The position numbers and the translations under genes are program-made. Under the pieces are notes generated by a model. It saw only the letters and a list, made by a program, of their open reading frames with translations. It ran no database searches and was not told the DNA's origin. A DNA stretch of 64,000 bases from Tragulus kanchil (Eukaryota; Chordata; Mammalia; Artiodactyla; Tragulidae): NCBI GenBank assembly GCA_022376925.1, contig JAIOJX010000004.1, forward strand, positions 868,001-932,000, given 5' to 3'. Shown piece by piece: positions 33,483-47,639 of the stretch (position 1 is its first letter; each line of letters starts with the position of its first letter).

Positions 33483-35662
33483 AATATCTGGCTAGGTATC
33501 AAATCCTAGGTTCCCTTCTATTTCTTTGATATTTTTGACAATGCTTTTCTAAATTTATTTTGATTTGCATGTTTCTTTTGAGGTAGTTGAACCAGATTAG
33601 TTCTCCTGTTAATTATTTGGATTCCTTGCCAGAAGATCGTAATTTTTGTCCTTTAAGGTACTTGGGAATTTATCTTTCTAGATCTAATAAGATGACTTGC
33701 TTTAAGGCAAGTATAGCCTTGTGCCTAGATTAAGAGACAAAATATTGCCTAGAATATAAATGTGTTTGGCTTTCAGATATGTATAATATTCACATTTGCA
33801 ATTTAGATAATGGCATGTATCTTCCAACATGAGACGCTCTAAGTATGTCTCTTTGACTTCTTCAAGAATAGTATCCATCACATTCCTCTGCTTCTACAGA
33901 ATTAAGAAATATGATAAGAAGCCTATGTCCAGTTTTGACTTCTTTGATTTTTCAGATCATTGAAATTACCTGCCTACATGGAAATCCATGGTCAGTTTTT
34001 ATGTTCTTATTTTCCTTCATAAATTTGACTCTTTGTCTTCAGTTTCCAAAACACTCTCCTAAACATCACAGTTTTCAGAATAATGGAGAGGGGAACTTAG
34101 TGATCATTTAGTCCATTATTTTCAAACCAGCATTATTTTAGGAACTTCTAAATTGAAGTAATTGTCTGGGTATGAAGAGTTCCCCCTTCACCTCTTGAAA
34201 CAAGACCTTTTATCTTCTCTCTCTCTTCCTTGGTTCCACACATTAAACTTCAAAAGGTAGGTTTTATGTTACCCCATTTTGTAGATTACCTTTTACTTCA
34301 AAGTTTTCACTTTGCAGAAGACAAAATATCTAAGAATTAATTTAATCAAGTAGCAATAATTTCTTCTCACTGAGAACTTGAAAGAAATGGGGAAAAAGTA
34401 TAATTTTAGATGGAAAAATCTGAAAGCACAAAAAACAGAAACTGTGCACCTGTTAAATTATTTGAACAATTGTATTTTGACTCCTTAGTAAATCTTATAA
34501 TTGAAAAAAATGGCTCTAAGGTTCATTAAAAATATGACAATTTCCTAAACAATTTTTAGCATAGAAACAGATGAATATCTGGCTAGGTATCAAATCCTAG
34601 GTTCCCTTCTATTTCTTTGATATTTTTGACAATGCTTTTCTAAATTTATTTTGATTTGCATGTTTCTTTTGAGGTAGTTGAACCAGATTAGTTCTCCTGT
34701 TAATTATTTGGATTCCTTGCCAGAAGATCGTAATTTTTGTCCTTTAAGGTACTTGGGAATTTATCTTTCTAGATCTAATAAGATGACTTGCTTTAAGGCA
34801 AGTATAGCCTTGTGCCTAGATTAAGAGACAAAATATTGCCTAGAATATAAATGTGTTTGGCTTTCAGATATGTATAATATTCACATTTGCAATTTAGATA
34901 ATGGCATGTATCTTCCAACATGAGACGCTCTAAGTATGTCTCTTTGACTTCTTCAAGAATAGTATCCATCACATTCCTCTGCTTCTACAGAATTAAGAAA
35001 TATGATAAGAAGCCTATGTCCAGTTTTGACTTCTTTGATTTTTCAGATCATTGAAATTACCTGCCTACATGGAAATCCATGGTCAGTTTTTATGTTCTTA
35101 TTTTCCTTCATAAATTTGACTCTTTGTCTTCAGTTTCCAAAACACTCTCCTAAACATCACAGTTTTCAGAATAATGGAGAGGGGAACTTAGTGATCATTT
35201 AGTCCATTATTTTCAAACCAGCATTATTTTAGGAACTTCTAAATTGAAGTAATTGTCTGGGTATGAAGAGTTCCCCCTTCACCTCTTGAAACAAGACCTT
35301 TTATCTTCTCTCTCTCTTCCTTGGTTCCACACATTAAACTTCAAAAGGTAGGTTTTATGTTACCCCATTTTGTAGATTACCTTTTACTTCAAAGTTTTCA
35401 CTTTGCAGAAGACAAAATATCTAAGAATTAATTTAATCAAGTAGCAATAATTTCTTCTCACTGAGAACTTGAAAGAAATGGGGAAAAAGTATAATTTTAG
35501 ATGGAAAAATCTGAAAGCACAAAAAACAGAAACTGTGCACCTGTTAAATTATTTGAACAATTGTATTTTGACTCCTTAGTAAATCTTATAATTGAAAAAA
35601 ATGGCTCTAAGGTTACATTAAAAATATGACAATTTCCTAAACAATTTTTAGCATAGAAACAG
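33483..35662. repeat. Direct duplication H, offset 1091 bp
   Basis: 33483-34570 and 34574-35662 match, with the small filler atg between them. A one-base difference (ggttcatt against ggttacatt) is visible near the end. Confidence 0.93.
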
Positions 35663-37595
35663 CATGACTCTATGTAGGAGTTACATTATTATAGAGTATA
35701 AATCTACAAACACTTTTAAAATCTTATTTTAATATATAATCTGATAATATTAGATTTAAATGTTAAAAAATGAATAACAGTGTCAAGTGCTTCTAGTAGA
35801 GACAACTTCTAAGGCATCATGCCTGTGTCTAATTATCATTCCCAAACTCCTCCTTTTCTTGTTTTAATTTTCTTGCTTCTTTCCAGGCTACTTGCTTAGA
35901 AAATTCACTCATCTTAAAAATCTGTACTCACACCTATTGCCTTTCCCCCAACCCCCATATTTCTGACTGTATTAGACCAAATTGTTCTCAAAATGGCCTC
36001 TTCCCTCTCCTGAATGACTTTAAAGCCTTTGGGCAGAACACTGAATGCTTTTGTGTCTTACTTGCCCTAGGCCATCTGTCCTACCCCCATCAAACTCTTC
36101 ACTCATAAATAAAAGTTCTCAGTTTGATCTATGTGACCAAGGAGAAAAGTCAAACAGGATAATCTCCAGAGATGTTAATCTTTGTCTTCTCTACCTCCTC
36201 TGTGTAAGGTAGGTGATGTGGGAAATCCTGGTGTATAGTATTCCTTCCAGAAATAATAGTTCCTATTTTCCTGAGGAAAACATTGAGACATTGAGATTCA
36301 AAAGTATGGTTTTATTTAATGCAGCAAAAAATTTTATAGGCTTACTAAAGCACTGAAAGAATAAGTAACCCTTATAATATGCATACAAGGGACATCATAC
36401 CTGTGCTTCATCTCACATATTTAAGCCGTTACATGTTGTATCTCCCTTCATCTTCCTTTCTCTCTTCCTTGGTTCCACACATTAAACTTCAAAAGGTAGG
36501 TTTTATGTTACCCCATTTTGTAGATTACCTTTTACTTCAAAGTTTTCACTTTGCAGAAGACAAAATATCTAAGAATTAATTTAATCAAGTAGCAATAATT
36601 TCTTCTCACTGAGAACTTGAAAGAAATGGGGAAAAAGTATAATTTTAGATGGAAAAATCTGAAAGCACAAAAAACAGAAACTGTGCACCTGTTAAATTAT
36701 TTGAACAATTGTATTTTGACTCCTTAGTAAATCTTATAATTGAAAAAAATGGCTCTAAGGTTCATTAAAAATATGACAATTTCCTAAACAATTTTTAGCA
36801 TAGAAACAGCATGACTCTATGTAGGAGTTACATTATTATAGAGTATAAATCTACAAACACTTTTAAAATCTTATTTTAATATATAATCTGATAATATTAG
36901 ATTTAAATGTTAAAAAATGAATAACAGTGTCAAGTGCTTCTAGTAGAGACAACTTCTAAGGCATCATGCCTGTGTCTAATTATCATTCCCAAACTCCTCC
37001 TTTTCTTGTTTTAATTTTCTTGCTTCTTTCCAGGCTACTTGCTTAGAAAATTCACTCATCTTAAAAATCTGTACTCACACCTATTGCCTTTCCCCCAACC
37101 CCCATATTTCTGACTGTATTAGACCAAATTGTTCTCAAAATGGCCTCTTCCCTCTCCTGAATGACTTTAAAGCCTTTGGGCAGAACACTGAATGCTTTTG
37201 TGTCTTACTTGCCCTAGGCCATCTGTCCTACCCCCATCAAACTCTTCACTCATAAATAAAAGTTCTCAGTTTGATCTATGTGACCAAGGAGAAAAGTCAA
37301 ACAGGATAATCTCCAGAGATGTTAATCTTTGTCTTCTCTACCTCCTCTGTGTAAGGTAGGTGATGTGGGAAATCCTGGTGTATAGTATTCCTTCCAGAAA
37401 TAATAGTTCCTATTTTCCTGAGGAAAACATTGAGACATTGAGATTCAAAAGTATGGTTTTATTTAATGCAGCAAAAAATTTTATAGGCTTACTAAAGCAC
37501 TGAAAGAATAAGTAACCCCTTATAATATGCATACAAGGGACATCATACCTGTGCTTCATCTCACATATTTAAGCCTTCAGTTTACATGTTGTCAA
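35306..37595. repeat. Direct duplication I, offset 1148 bp
   Basis: About 35306-36435 and 36459-37580 match. The end of copy 1 (aagccgttacatgttgtat) is a deletion-bearing version of aagccttcagtttacatg in copy 2. The first 0.35 kb is also present at 34215-34570, giving three copies. Confidence 0.9.
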
Positions 37596-38799
37596 CCCTT
37601 ATTGAACTTACCATTGTGGTTAAAAAATAAAAAGGGACTTGTTAGCCTTAGTTACAGTTCCATGTGGTTGAAACAGTACCTGTGCAAGTAGTGAACTTTA
37701 GAAAAGTAGACTCAGACTCTGTATAACTGTTCACTGGTAATATATAATACATGTATTTCTATTTCCCGTGTCTGTCAGATGAAAGATTCTAGAAACAATG
37801 AAGCTCCCATAGCAAAGAGCATACCCAACACTTAGATCTTGGTTTCTAATCATATTCTCTAATAAAGGAAGCATAAATCCTTGGAGAAATGACTGATTGT
37901 AGGAGTGGGGCAGTGAATGACCAAGTGGAGCCTAGGGCATCTTGTGGTGACAGAAAGCAAAGAAGTGCTCAAATAACAAATCAATGGTGGTATGGCAGAG
38001 AGCTTATTGCCAAGTGAAAGACATCCTAATAGCCAAAGCTGGGGAAAAGTGTGCTTATGAGGATAAGCATACATTTTAGTATAGAGGCAGTGTCCAAGTA
38101 AACAATATGAGTTCAAATAGACTTTTTGAAATATGATTTATGGAATGAGTATAAGTTGCTTGAGGCAAATGACCATACCTGTTTCACTTACCATTTGACC
38201 CTTACTGTTTCGTCACCTAGGCTGGTATGCAGTACGTATTTAATTATATATGTTGAATTTTTTAAAAGAAATTTTAATGCAGACATTAACAAATATTAGA
38301 ACTTGCACACCTCATACCTAAAGCAAAAAAAAAAAGTTACTTCATAACTTACTGGTAAAGTTTTTACAAGTACTGGAAACAACTTGGTCAAGCCATTTTG
38401 AGCTGCCTACCTTAAGGATAGGATAGATGAATAGAAGGTTACCAATATGTCTTTGTTTCATTTATGCATACATTCACTGAGCAACTTTAACTAGTCTTGC
38501 TGATAAATGTCTTCCCAGTACCAGATGTCTCACAGAATTTCTATGTAGATATAATATCTAATCCAAAAGAGACACACATGCTATTTTCTAAATTCCTTAA
38601 TCATGAGATTTATTTAGGTTTGTTAACCCACTGTAATTTAATGACCCTTTCCTGAAAATCCTAATCCATTTTAAGGGTGTGACCTCAGCAACCTATTATG
38701 TAAAAGAACTTTAATTATTCTGGTAACTGTATATTTGAAATACATTTTCATATGTGAAATCTTTTTATGTGTTAAGCATCTTCCTGGCTTCCATTTCAA

Positions 38800-39604
38800 A
38801 AATGAAAACTAAGAACATTCTCTAACACCGTCCACAAAAATAAACTCAAAATTGATCAAAGACTTAAATGTAAGGTCAGACAGTACAAAACTCTCAGAGG
38901 AAAACATAGGCAGAACACTCTTTGACATAAATTGCATCAATCTCTTTTTTGTATTCACCTCCTAGAGTAATGAAAATAAACAAATGGGACCTAATTAAAG
39001 TTAAAACTTTCTGCACAGCAAAGGAAACCACAAACAAAATAAAAAGACAACCCATAGAATGAGATAAAATATTTGCAAACAAAGTGACTGACAAGGGATT
39101 CATCTCCAAAATGCACAAAGAGCTCATGCAGCTGTATGTCAAAAAAAAAAAAAAAAGTCCAATAAAAAAACAGGTAGAAGATCTAGACATTACTCCAAAG
39201 ACATATAGATGGCCAAAAAGCACATGAAAAGGTGCTCAGTGTCACAGTTATTAGAGAAATGCAAATCAAAACTACAATGAGGTATCACCTCATGTTGGTC
39301 AGAATGGCTATCATTAAAAAAATGTACAGACAGTAAATGCTGGGGAGGGTGTGGAGAAAAAGTAATCCTCCTACACTGTTGGTGGGATGCAAATTGGTAC
39401 AACTCTTATGGAGAAAACCCTAACAAACTGAAAATAGAACTACCGTATAATCCAGTAATCCCACACCTGGGAATATGTCTGGAGAAAATCATAATTTGAA
39501 AAGTTACATGCACCCCAATGTTTACTGCAGCACTACTGACAATGCCCAACACATGAAGGCAACTTAAATAACCACTGACAGACGGATGGGTATAGAAGAT
39601 GTGG

Positions 39605-39655
<51 letters not shown>

Positions 39656-39825
39656 CATACATACATATATATTTATATATTTTTTGTATATAAAACAGAG
39701 TATTATTCACAAAAAAGAATGAAACAATGCCATTTTCAGCAACATGGATGAACCTAGAGATTATCACACTAAATGGTGTCAGACAATAACAAATATCATA
39801 TGATATCATCAGATGGAATCTAAAT
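38800..39825 (+). mobile_element. L1 ORF2 3' fragment (copy 1)
   Basis: L1-like phrases include gacctaattaaagttaaa, ttctgcacagcaaaggaaac and catgaaaaggtgctcag, with multiple stops. It includes a (TA)n run at 39610-39648. Duplicated at 39841-40869. Confidence 0.8.
39610..39670. repeat. (TA)n / (CATA)n microsatellite
   Basis: About 19 TA units followed by acacatacatacatacat. A shorter allele is at 40661-40712 in the duplicated copy. Confidence 0.95.
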
Positions 39826-40655
39826 CAAGAATCTAAATCCCCATTTCAAAAATGAAAACTAAGAACATTCTCTAACACCGTCCACAAAAATAAACTCAAA
39901 ATTGATCAAAGACTTAAATGTAAGGTCAGACAGTACAAAACTCTCAGAGGAAAACATAGGCAGAACACTCTTTGACATAAATTGCATCAATCTCTTTTTT
40001 GTATTCACCTCCTAGAGTAATGAAAATAAACAAATGGGACCTAATTAAAGTTAAAACTTTCTGCACAGCAAAGGAAACCACAAACAAAATAAAAAGACAA
40101 CCCATAGAATGAGATAAAATATTTGCAAACAAAGTGACTGACAAGGGATTCATCTCCAAAATGCACAAAGAGCTCATGCAGCTGTATGTCAAAAAAAAAA
40201 AAAAAAAGTCCAATAAAAAAACAGGTAGAAGATCTAGACATTACTCCAAAGACATATAGATGGCCAAAAAGCACATGAAAAGGTGCTCAGTGTCACAGTT
40301 ATTAGAGAAATGCAAATCAAAACTACAATGAGGTATCACCTCATGTTGGTCAGAATGGCTATCATTAAAAAAATGTACAGACAGTAAATGCTGGGGAGGG
40401 TGTGGAGAAAAAGTAATCCTCCTACACTGTTGGTGGGATGCAAATTGGTACAACTCTTATGGAGAAAACCCTAACAAACTGAAAATAGAACTACCGTATA
40501 ATCCAGTAATCCCACACCTGGGAATATGTCTGGAGAAAATCATAATTTGAAAAGTTACATGCACCCCAATGTTTACTGCAGCACTACTGACAATGCCCAA
40601 CACATGAAGGCAACTTAAATAACCACTGACAGACGGATGGGTATAGAAGATGTGG

Positions 40656-40700
<45 letters not shown>

Positions 40701-40869
40701 CATACATACATATATATTTATATATTTTTTGTATATAAAACAGAGTATTATTCACAAAAAAGAATGAAACAATGCCATTTTCAGCAACATGGATGAACCT
40801 AGAGATTATCACACTAAATGGTGTCAGACAATAACAAATATCATATGATATCATCAGATGGAATCTAAA

Positions 40870-41095
40870 TTTTAAGAGTGATATGCATAAACATATTTAC
40901 AAAACAGAAACAGACAGATACTGAAAACTATATAGTGAACAAATCTAAGTAAACCCTCCACTTTCTCTAAAAACTTTGCCTCAGCTTTAACACACTGGCT
41001 TATATCAAGAGAATTCTTTGAAGATTACACTTAAAAATACATATATATAATTTTTATGTAAATATGTATATTTTTATATAGTATACTTTTATATA
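40870..41095. other. Unassigned, probably L1 tail
   Basis: 40870-40920 still resembles L1 (aaaacagaaacagacagata). The rest is AT-rich and unrecognised. Confidence 0.4.
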
Positions 41096-41225
41096 GCCTG
41101 GAGCCGGTGCTCTGCAACGAGAGAGGCCACTGCAATGAGAGTACCACACAGGCCAAAGAACAAGGATGGATGAAAAATGAATAGATGAAATACCAATAGA
41201 AGTAACCAAAAAAAAAAAAAAAGAA
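41096..41225 (+). mobile_element. 5'-truncated CHR-like SINE
   Basis: Only the 3' half is present, from gagccggtgctctgcaacg through gatggatgaaaaatgaatag, ending in a 16-A tail. Confidence 0.8.
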
Positions 41226-43550
41226 AACACTGATTTAGAATTAATGGAAGTAAAGATGTCAACAAAAGCCTCTCCCATAATTACTAGAAGAGAAACGGAA
41301 CATGGAATTTGTGTTCACTTTTTAAGGTGTGATCACCTTCCCAGATATACAGTCATTCATGATGGACTGACTGTCTTACACACCACACATCCTCTGTTCT
41401 GTCTTATCAGTAAAGTAAAAAAGCAATTTTTTTAAAGACTAACGTGATAAGAAAGATCACGTCAGAAGAAAGTGAGCATAGAGAAATAATGGATCTCCAA
41501 GCAGGGGCACTTTTCTAAGTGCACTTTGTGAGAAGGGTTGGGACACTGTGATTCTGGAAAATGAATCACACTGACTCCATCAAAGCAAATTCCACAGGAA
41601 GAGGCAGCAAAACAAAGCAAAAGCATAGCCCCAGTGGGCAGAGATGGGGAATACTGTGTTCAAGAAAGAAGACAGTGGGCAGAACATTAAAAGTCAGGAA
41701 ATCAAAGGAAGGGCACAGAGTGATCTGCCAGGTTGTTCCTGGAGCATTTAGAATATCGAGTATTGTATTTCCATTTTTACACAGTGTCTGGTACAGCAAC
41801 TTAGCATTTAAAAGGTTTATGGTAGGTTTATGGTAGTTGAACTTCCTGAAGATGTTTGGAAAGAGTAGCAAATTGCAGGCTAGTATAATTACATATCTAG
41901 CCCATTTAGAACAATTATATGCTCTCACAGATGGTGTATATATACCACTTGAGGAGAACTAACAGGAGGGGAAGATTTTTATAAAGCAATAAAGGAGTGA
42001 GAATCAATTACAGCCTTTAGAGAAGAAATCTCCCTTAGTTTTTATGGGACAAGAACCGTTCAGGGAAAACAAAGAAGTCAAGATTTTTAAGTCTATAACA
42101 CAGGTGCACTAGAACATAGAAAAGAGTTTAGTCTCTCTCACACAATTCCTTTCTTTAGGGAGCAAGGAGTGGTTGGCAGGCTTAAGAATGCTATAGGCCT
42201 TATATAAATAACAAAGAAAGTGCATTTCTACCATTGATTTAACAATGAGCTAATTTTCCACAATTTTGTCAATATTGTGTTTTGTTTTGTAACCAGAGGT
42301 CCCAAAAATGTGGGCCCTTGAAAAATCATAGATTATAGAATAAAATTAGTGGATTTATTGATATAAAAGCTGTGGAGCATGTTGGAACCACATCACTGAA
42401 TGCTCCACTATTATCCACAGGGTACTATCAAGTCCTATTTTTGGTGGTGGAGGGGGGGGTGGTTTGGCCACTTCTGTTGGTCATTCACCTATTCACTTTC
42501 ATCCATTTTTTCTTGTGAGGTTGGACACTGTGATCAGTCAATTTTTAAAGACTAACGTGATAAGAAAGATCAGAGAGAAAGTGAGCATAGAGAAATAATG
42601 GATCTCCAAGCAGGGGCACTTTTCTAAGTGCACTTTGTGAGAAGGGTTGGGACACTGTGATTCTGGAAAATGAATCACACTGACTCCATCAAAGCAAATT
42701 CCACAGGAAGAGGCAGCAAAACAAAGCAAAAGCATAGCCCCAGTGGGCAGAGATGGGGAATACTGTGTTCAAGAAAGAAGACAGTGGGCAGAACATTAAA
42801 AGTCAGGAAATCAAAGGAAGGGCACAGAGTGATCTGCCAGGTTGTTCCTGGAGCATTTAGAATATCGAGTATTGTATTTCCATTTTTACACAGTGTCTGG
42901 TACAGCAACTTAGCATTTAAAAGGTTTATGGTAGGTTTATGGTAGTTGAACTTCCTGAAGATGTTTGGAAAGAGTAGCAAATTGCAGGCTAGTATAATTA
43001 CATATCTAGCCCATTTAGAACAATTATATGCTCTCACAGATGGTGTATATATACCACTTGAGGAGAACTAACAGGAGGGGAAGATTTTTATAAAGCAATA
43101 AAGGAGTGAGAATCAATTACAGCCTTTAGAGAAGAAATCTCCCTTAGTTTTTATGGGACAAGAACCGTTCAGGGAAAACAAAGAAGTCAAGATTTTTAAG
43201 TCTATAACACAGGTGCACTAGAACATAGAAAAGAGTTTAGTCTCTCTCACACAATTCCTTTCTTTAGGGAGCAAGGAGTGGTTGGCAGGCTTAAGAATGC
43301 TATAGGCCTTATATAAATAACAAAGAAAGTGCATTTCTACCATTGATTTAACAATGAGCTAATTTTCCACAATTTTGTCAATATTGTGTTTTGTTTTGTA
43401 ACCAGAGGTCCCAAAAATGTGGGCCCTTGAAAAATCATAGATTATAGAATAAAATTAGTGGATTTATTGATATAAAAGCTGTGGAGCATGTTGGAACCAC
43501 ATCACTGAATGCTCCACTATTATCCACAGGGTACTATCAAGTCCTATTTT
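41226..43550. other. Unassigned sequence (duplication K inside)
   Basis: Frames of 91 and 120 residues appear twice only because of the duplication. Neither resembles a known protein to me and they lie on opposite strands of the same DNA, so I treat both as chance. Confidence 0.4.
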
Positions 43551-43615
43551 TGGTGGTGGAGGGGGGGGTGGTTTGGCCACTTCTGTTGGTCATTCACCTA
43601 TTCACTTTCATCCAT
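41434..43615. repeat. Direct duplication K, offset 1109-1113 bp
   Basis: 41434-42506 and 42547-43615 match. The head of copy 2 is indel-rich (gatcagagagaaagtg against gatcacgtcagaagaaagtg). The filler 42507-42546 is not part of either copy. Copy 1 stops inside the SINE at 43560-43833, so only 55 bases of that SINE appear at 42450-42505. Confidence 0.92.
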
Positions 43616-43833
43616 CTCTGTCCTTTGGTCTGTGTGGGCCTCCCATTGCAGCGGCCCCTCTCGCTGTAGAGCACCGACTCTGGGTGCATGCGCTCCATAG
43701 CTCCGGCTCAGTAGTTGGACACAGGGGTCCAGCCGCCCCATGGCACGTGGGATCTTCCCAGACCAGGTATCAAACTTGCACCCCTTGTACTGCAAGGCAA
43801 TGTCATTACCCACTGGACCACCAGGGAAGCCCC
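43555..43833 (-). mobile_element. CHR-like SINE, CpG-rich subfamily
   Basis: Minus-strand element from the G-rich 3' segment ggtggaggggggggtgg to the head gggaagcccc, with the shared body gagctatggagcgcatgcacc. Confidence 0.87.
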
Positions 43834-44175
43834 CGTCCTGTTTTTTCTTCAATTGAGGTATGATTGACATATTAGTTCCAGATGAACAACATAATGATTC
43901 AATATTTTTATACATATTGAGAAATGATTATCACAGTAAGTCTCATTAACGTCAGTCACCATACACAATTATTTTATTTTCATGTGATGAGCACTTTTAA
44001 GATCCATTCTTTGAATAACTTTCAAATATGCAATACAACATTATTAACTATAGTCACCATGCTCTACATTAAATCTCATTTATTTACTCTATAATTCAAA
44101 GTTTCTACCTTTCAACCCCTTTTACTCAATTTGCCCAGCCCCTGCATATGACTCATTTGACACAGCATAAAAATG

Positions 44176-44503
44176 CCATACAACTTCCCTGGTGGTCCAG
44201 TAGGTAAGGACACTGCCTTGCAGTGCCAGGGGCGCCGGTTCCATCCCTGGCCTGGGAAGATCCCACATGTTGTGGAGCGGCTGGACGTCTGTGTCCAATT
44301 ACCGAGTCGGAGCTCCAGGGCGAATGCGCCCAGAGCTGGTGCTCTGAGACAACAGAGGCCACTGCGATGGGAGGCCCACACAGGCGGAAGAACAAAGATG
44401 GATGAAAATAGATAAATGAAAGACCAATAGAAGTGGCCCACCTGCCCCCTTCCCTCCCCAACCCACCCCTCCCCAAATAATAAAATAAAATGTTAAAAAA
44501 AAT
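44176..44503 (+). mobile_element. CHR-like SINE, CpG-rich subfamily
   Basis: Full-length plus-strand copy inside antisense L1, flanked by atgccata on both sides. The head is caacttccctggtggtcc, with CpG-rich body, C-rich segment (gcccccttccctccccaacc) and A-rich tail. Confidence 0.9.
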
Positions 44504-44560
44504 ATGCCATAAAAGTCCACTTATGTTCTATCAAACAATGGGACTTCCTTCTTTTTTAAT

Positions 44561-46756
44561 AGCTAAATAACATTCCACTTATATATACCACATCTTCTTT
44601 ACCCATTCAGCCACTAGTGAGTACTTAAGCTGTTTCCAAATCTTGGCTACTGTGAATAATTCTGCAGCAAACAAGGAAATGCAGCGTTCCTCATTTCCTG
44701 TAGGTGCATACAGAAGTGAGATTGCTAGATCACACGGTAAATATATTTTTAATTTTTAAATATGTTTCCATTATATTTTCCATAGTGGCTATGCCAACTT
44801 ATCACCAGCAGTACACAAGAGCTCCCTTTTCTCCACATCCTGGACAGCATTTGTTATTTTTTGTCTTCTTACTGATGGTCATTCCAACAAGTATGAGGTG
44901 ACATCTCATTGTGGTTTTGATTTGCACTTCCTTGATCATTAATACGTTGCACTCCTTCTCAGGTACCTGTTGGCCATCTTTACAACTTCTTTGGAAAAAT
45001 GTCTTTTCAAACCCTCTGTCCATCTTTTAACTGGATTGTTTGTTATTTCTGTTCTTAAGCCATATGAGTCCATATATATACATACAGAGGTTATTAACTC
45101 CTTATTAGTTATATGATTTACAAATATTTTCTCCCTTTCCATAGGTTTCCTTTTCACTTGTTGATTTCCTTCGCTGTGAAGAAAGTAGTTTGATGTAATC
45201 TGATTTTATTTTTGTTTTATCACTTTTTTTTTTAATATTGGCCACTTTTATTGGTTTCTTGCTTATTTATTTTCATACATCTTTATTCTTTGGCCTGTGT
45301 GGGTCTCCCATTGCAGCAGTCTCTTTCGTTGCAGAGCACTGGCTCTGGGTGCATGCGCTCCAGAGTACTGGTACATAATTGGACACAGTGGTCCAACTGC
45401 TCCACGGCACATGGAATCTTTCAGGACCAGGGATTGAACTGGTGCCCCTTGCACTGCAAGGCAGACTCTTTATCCTCTGGACCACCAGGGAAGCCCTCAC
45501 CTTTGCTTTGATGTCAAATCCAAAATATCATCACCAAGACTTCTAACAGTTTTACGGTTTCAGGTCTTAATGTCCAACTCTTTAATCCATTTTGAGGTGA
45601 TTATGTCCTATGTTCTTATATCTGAGCACTTATAAACCCTATCTGAGCACTTATGACTCCAAATTCTTGGCTTTTTAGCTAAATAACATTCCACTTATAT
45701 ATACCACATCTTCTTTACCCATTCAGCCACTAGTGAGTACTTAAGCTGTTTCCAAATCTTGGCTACTGTGAATAATTCTGCAGCAAACAAGGAAATGCAG
45801 CGTTCCTCATTTCCTGTAGGTGCATACAGAAGTGAGATTGCTAGATCACACGGTAAATATATTTTTAATTTTTAAATATGTTTCCATTATATTTTCCATA
45901 GTGGCTATGCCAACTTATCACCAGCAGTACACAAGAGCTCCCTTTTCTCCACATCCTGGACAGCATTTGTTATTTTTTGTCTTCTTACTGATGGTCATTC
46001 CAACAAGTATGAGGTGACATCTCATTGTGGTTTTGATTTGCACTTCCTTGATCATTAATACGTTGCACTCCTTCTCAGGTACCTGTTGGCCATCTTTACA
46101 ACTTCTTTGGAAAAATGTCTTTTCAAACCCTCTGTCCATCTTTTAACTGGATTGTTTGTTATTTCTGTTCTTAAGCCATATGAGTCCATATATATACATA
46201 CAGAGGTTATTAACTCCTTATTAGTTATATGATTTACAAATATTTTCTCCCTTTCCATAGGTTTCCTTTTCACTTGTTGATTTCCTTCGCTGTGAAGAAA
46301 GTAGTTTGATGTAATCTGATTTTATTTTTGTTTTATCACTTTTTTTTTTAATATTGGCCACTTTTATTGGTTTCTTGCTTATTTATTTTCATACATCTTT
46401 ATTCTTTGGCCTGTGTGGGTCTCCCATTGCAGCAGTCTCTTTCGTTGCAGAGCACTGGCTCTGGGTGCATGCGCTCCAGAGTACTGGTACATAATTGGAC
46501 ACAGTGGTCCAACTGCTCCACGGCACATGGAATCTTTCAGGACCAGGGATTGAACTGGTGCCCCTTGCACTGCAAGGCAGACTCTTTATCCTCTGGACCA
46601 CCAGGGAAGCCCTCACCTTTGCTTTGATGTCAAATCCAAAATATCATCACCAAGACTTCTAACAGTTTTACGGTTTCAGGTCTTAATGTCCAACTCTTTA
46701 ATCCATTTTGAGGTGATTATGTCCTATGTTCTTATATCTGAGCACTTATAAACCCT
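44561..46756. repeat. Direct duplication L, offset 1116 bp
   Basis: 44561-45640 and 45677-46756 match. The filler 45641-45676 starts with a repeat of atctgagcacttat and ends with a noisy form of the copy-1 left flank. Confidence 0.92.
45231..45497 (-). mobile_element. CHR-like SINE (copy 1)
   Basis: Minus-strand, more diverged member with few CpGs. It runs from ttggccacttttattggttt to the head gggaagccct. Duplicated at 46347-46613. Confidence 0.85.
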
Positions 46757-47150
46757 TACCATGCCCTCCATTTGAAATTATTTTAGTAATTTGGAACTCT
46801 TACTGAGGTATCTTGAATTGATGTCTTTCTCTATGTTTTTATTTGTAACAAATATATCCACAATCATCTTTGTCAGTATGATATTCTATTTACAGGAGTC
46901 AAAATAAAGAAAGAAACCCAAAGATTCTTCATACTAAATTTAGAAGAGACTCATGTGAGGAAAAAGAAACTTGTAGATTGTTTTGTGATACTTTGAAAAA
47001 TAATGTTTGACCCTTAGGACAAATCAATCCAGATATATATTGACTCTTCCAGTTAAAAACTAATAAATCTTAACTATTTGGTTATACCAGTCACACAAAA
47101 AAATGACAGAGTAGAGTTTCACTTCTGTATATCAGTACTTTCTGAAATAC
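46757..47150. other. Unassigned sequence
   Basis: AT-rich, with no recognisable exon or repeat. Confidence 0.45.
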
Positions 47151-47639
47151 TTCAGGCCAGTCTGGTGGCAGGATGAGAGACAAAGGGGAAGACATATACT
47201 GCAATTTTATGAATTGCCCTTAGACGTATGAGTCTGTTCACACATGTGGCTATATGACTGGGCCATTTAAATTGTCTGAAGAAAATATAAAAATCTTGAG
47301 CTGGGTTTATAGGCATCAGTGCAAGCTGGAAGTGAAAGACAGCTACATTACAGTCACACGAGGACACAGTCGTGAAAATCTTCAACGGACAGAATCTTCA
47401 TCAAACTTGTGTGGAAGAAGTAGCTTATAATGAGAAGGGAAAAACATGTATATGTGCATTGGTATTGAAAAAGAATGGAAAGACTGGAGGAGAGGCATAC
47501 TGATGGATATATTGGTGTACGCATGAGTATGAAGATCTTTAAATCACATGTTAAAGTCAAACAGAAAGCATCCATCATGAAAGAGGCACTGAATAACATA
47601 CAGGTGGCAGAAATTGACAGAATGACTTAAACATTTGAT

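Larger units (their letters stand above)
32723..38790. other. Unassigned AT-rich sequence (duplications H and I inside)
   Basis: No gene, exon or well-supported repeat was recognised in this 6 kb. The frames at 33911-34111 and 35002-35202 are one frame duplicated. A host exon of the downstream SPINK-like gene could lie here unrecognised. Confidence 0.4.
38791..40869. repeat. Direct duplication J, offset 1050-1051 bp
   Basis: 38791-39825 and 39841-40869 match, differing in an A-run (about 15 against 16) and in the TA microsatellite (about 39 against 33 bases). The 15-base filler caagaatctaaatcc repeats the motif aatctaaat of the flank. Confidence 0.92.
43840..46756 (-). mobile_element. Old L1 3' region, antisense, with two SINEs inside
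   Basis: Antisense L1 blocks: 43845-44165 (L1 3' UTR-like; actatagtcaccatgctct), 44510-45230 (ttcagccactagtgagtac, tttgatttgcacttcc) and 45498-45640 (tttacggtttcaggtc, ctttaatccattttgagg). The order is collinear once the SINEs and duplication L are removed, so this is one old insertion. Confidence 0.8.

Noticed and set aside
39609..40712. TA-rich repeats as a possible origin or structural element
   Set aside because: They are ordinary microsatellites within an L1 fragment, doubled by duplication J.
41561..43037. Paired 91-residue and 120-residue frames present twice
   Set aside because: They are opposite-strand frames over the same unassigned DNA, repeated only by duplication K, with no codon or domain signal.
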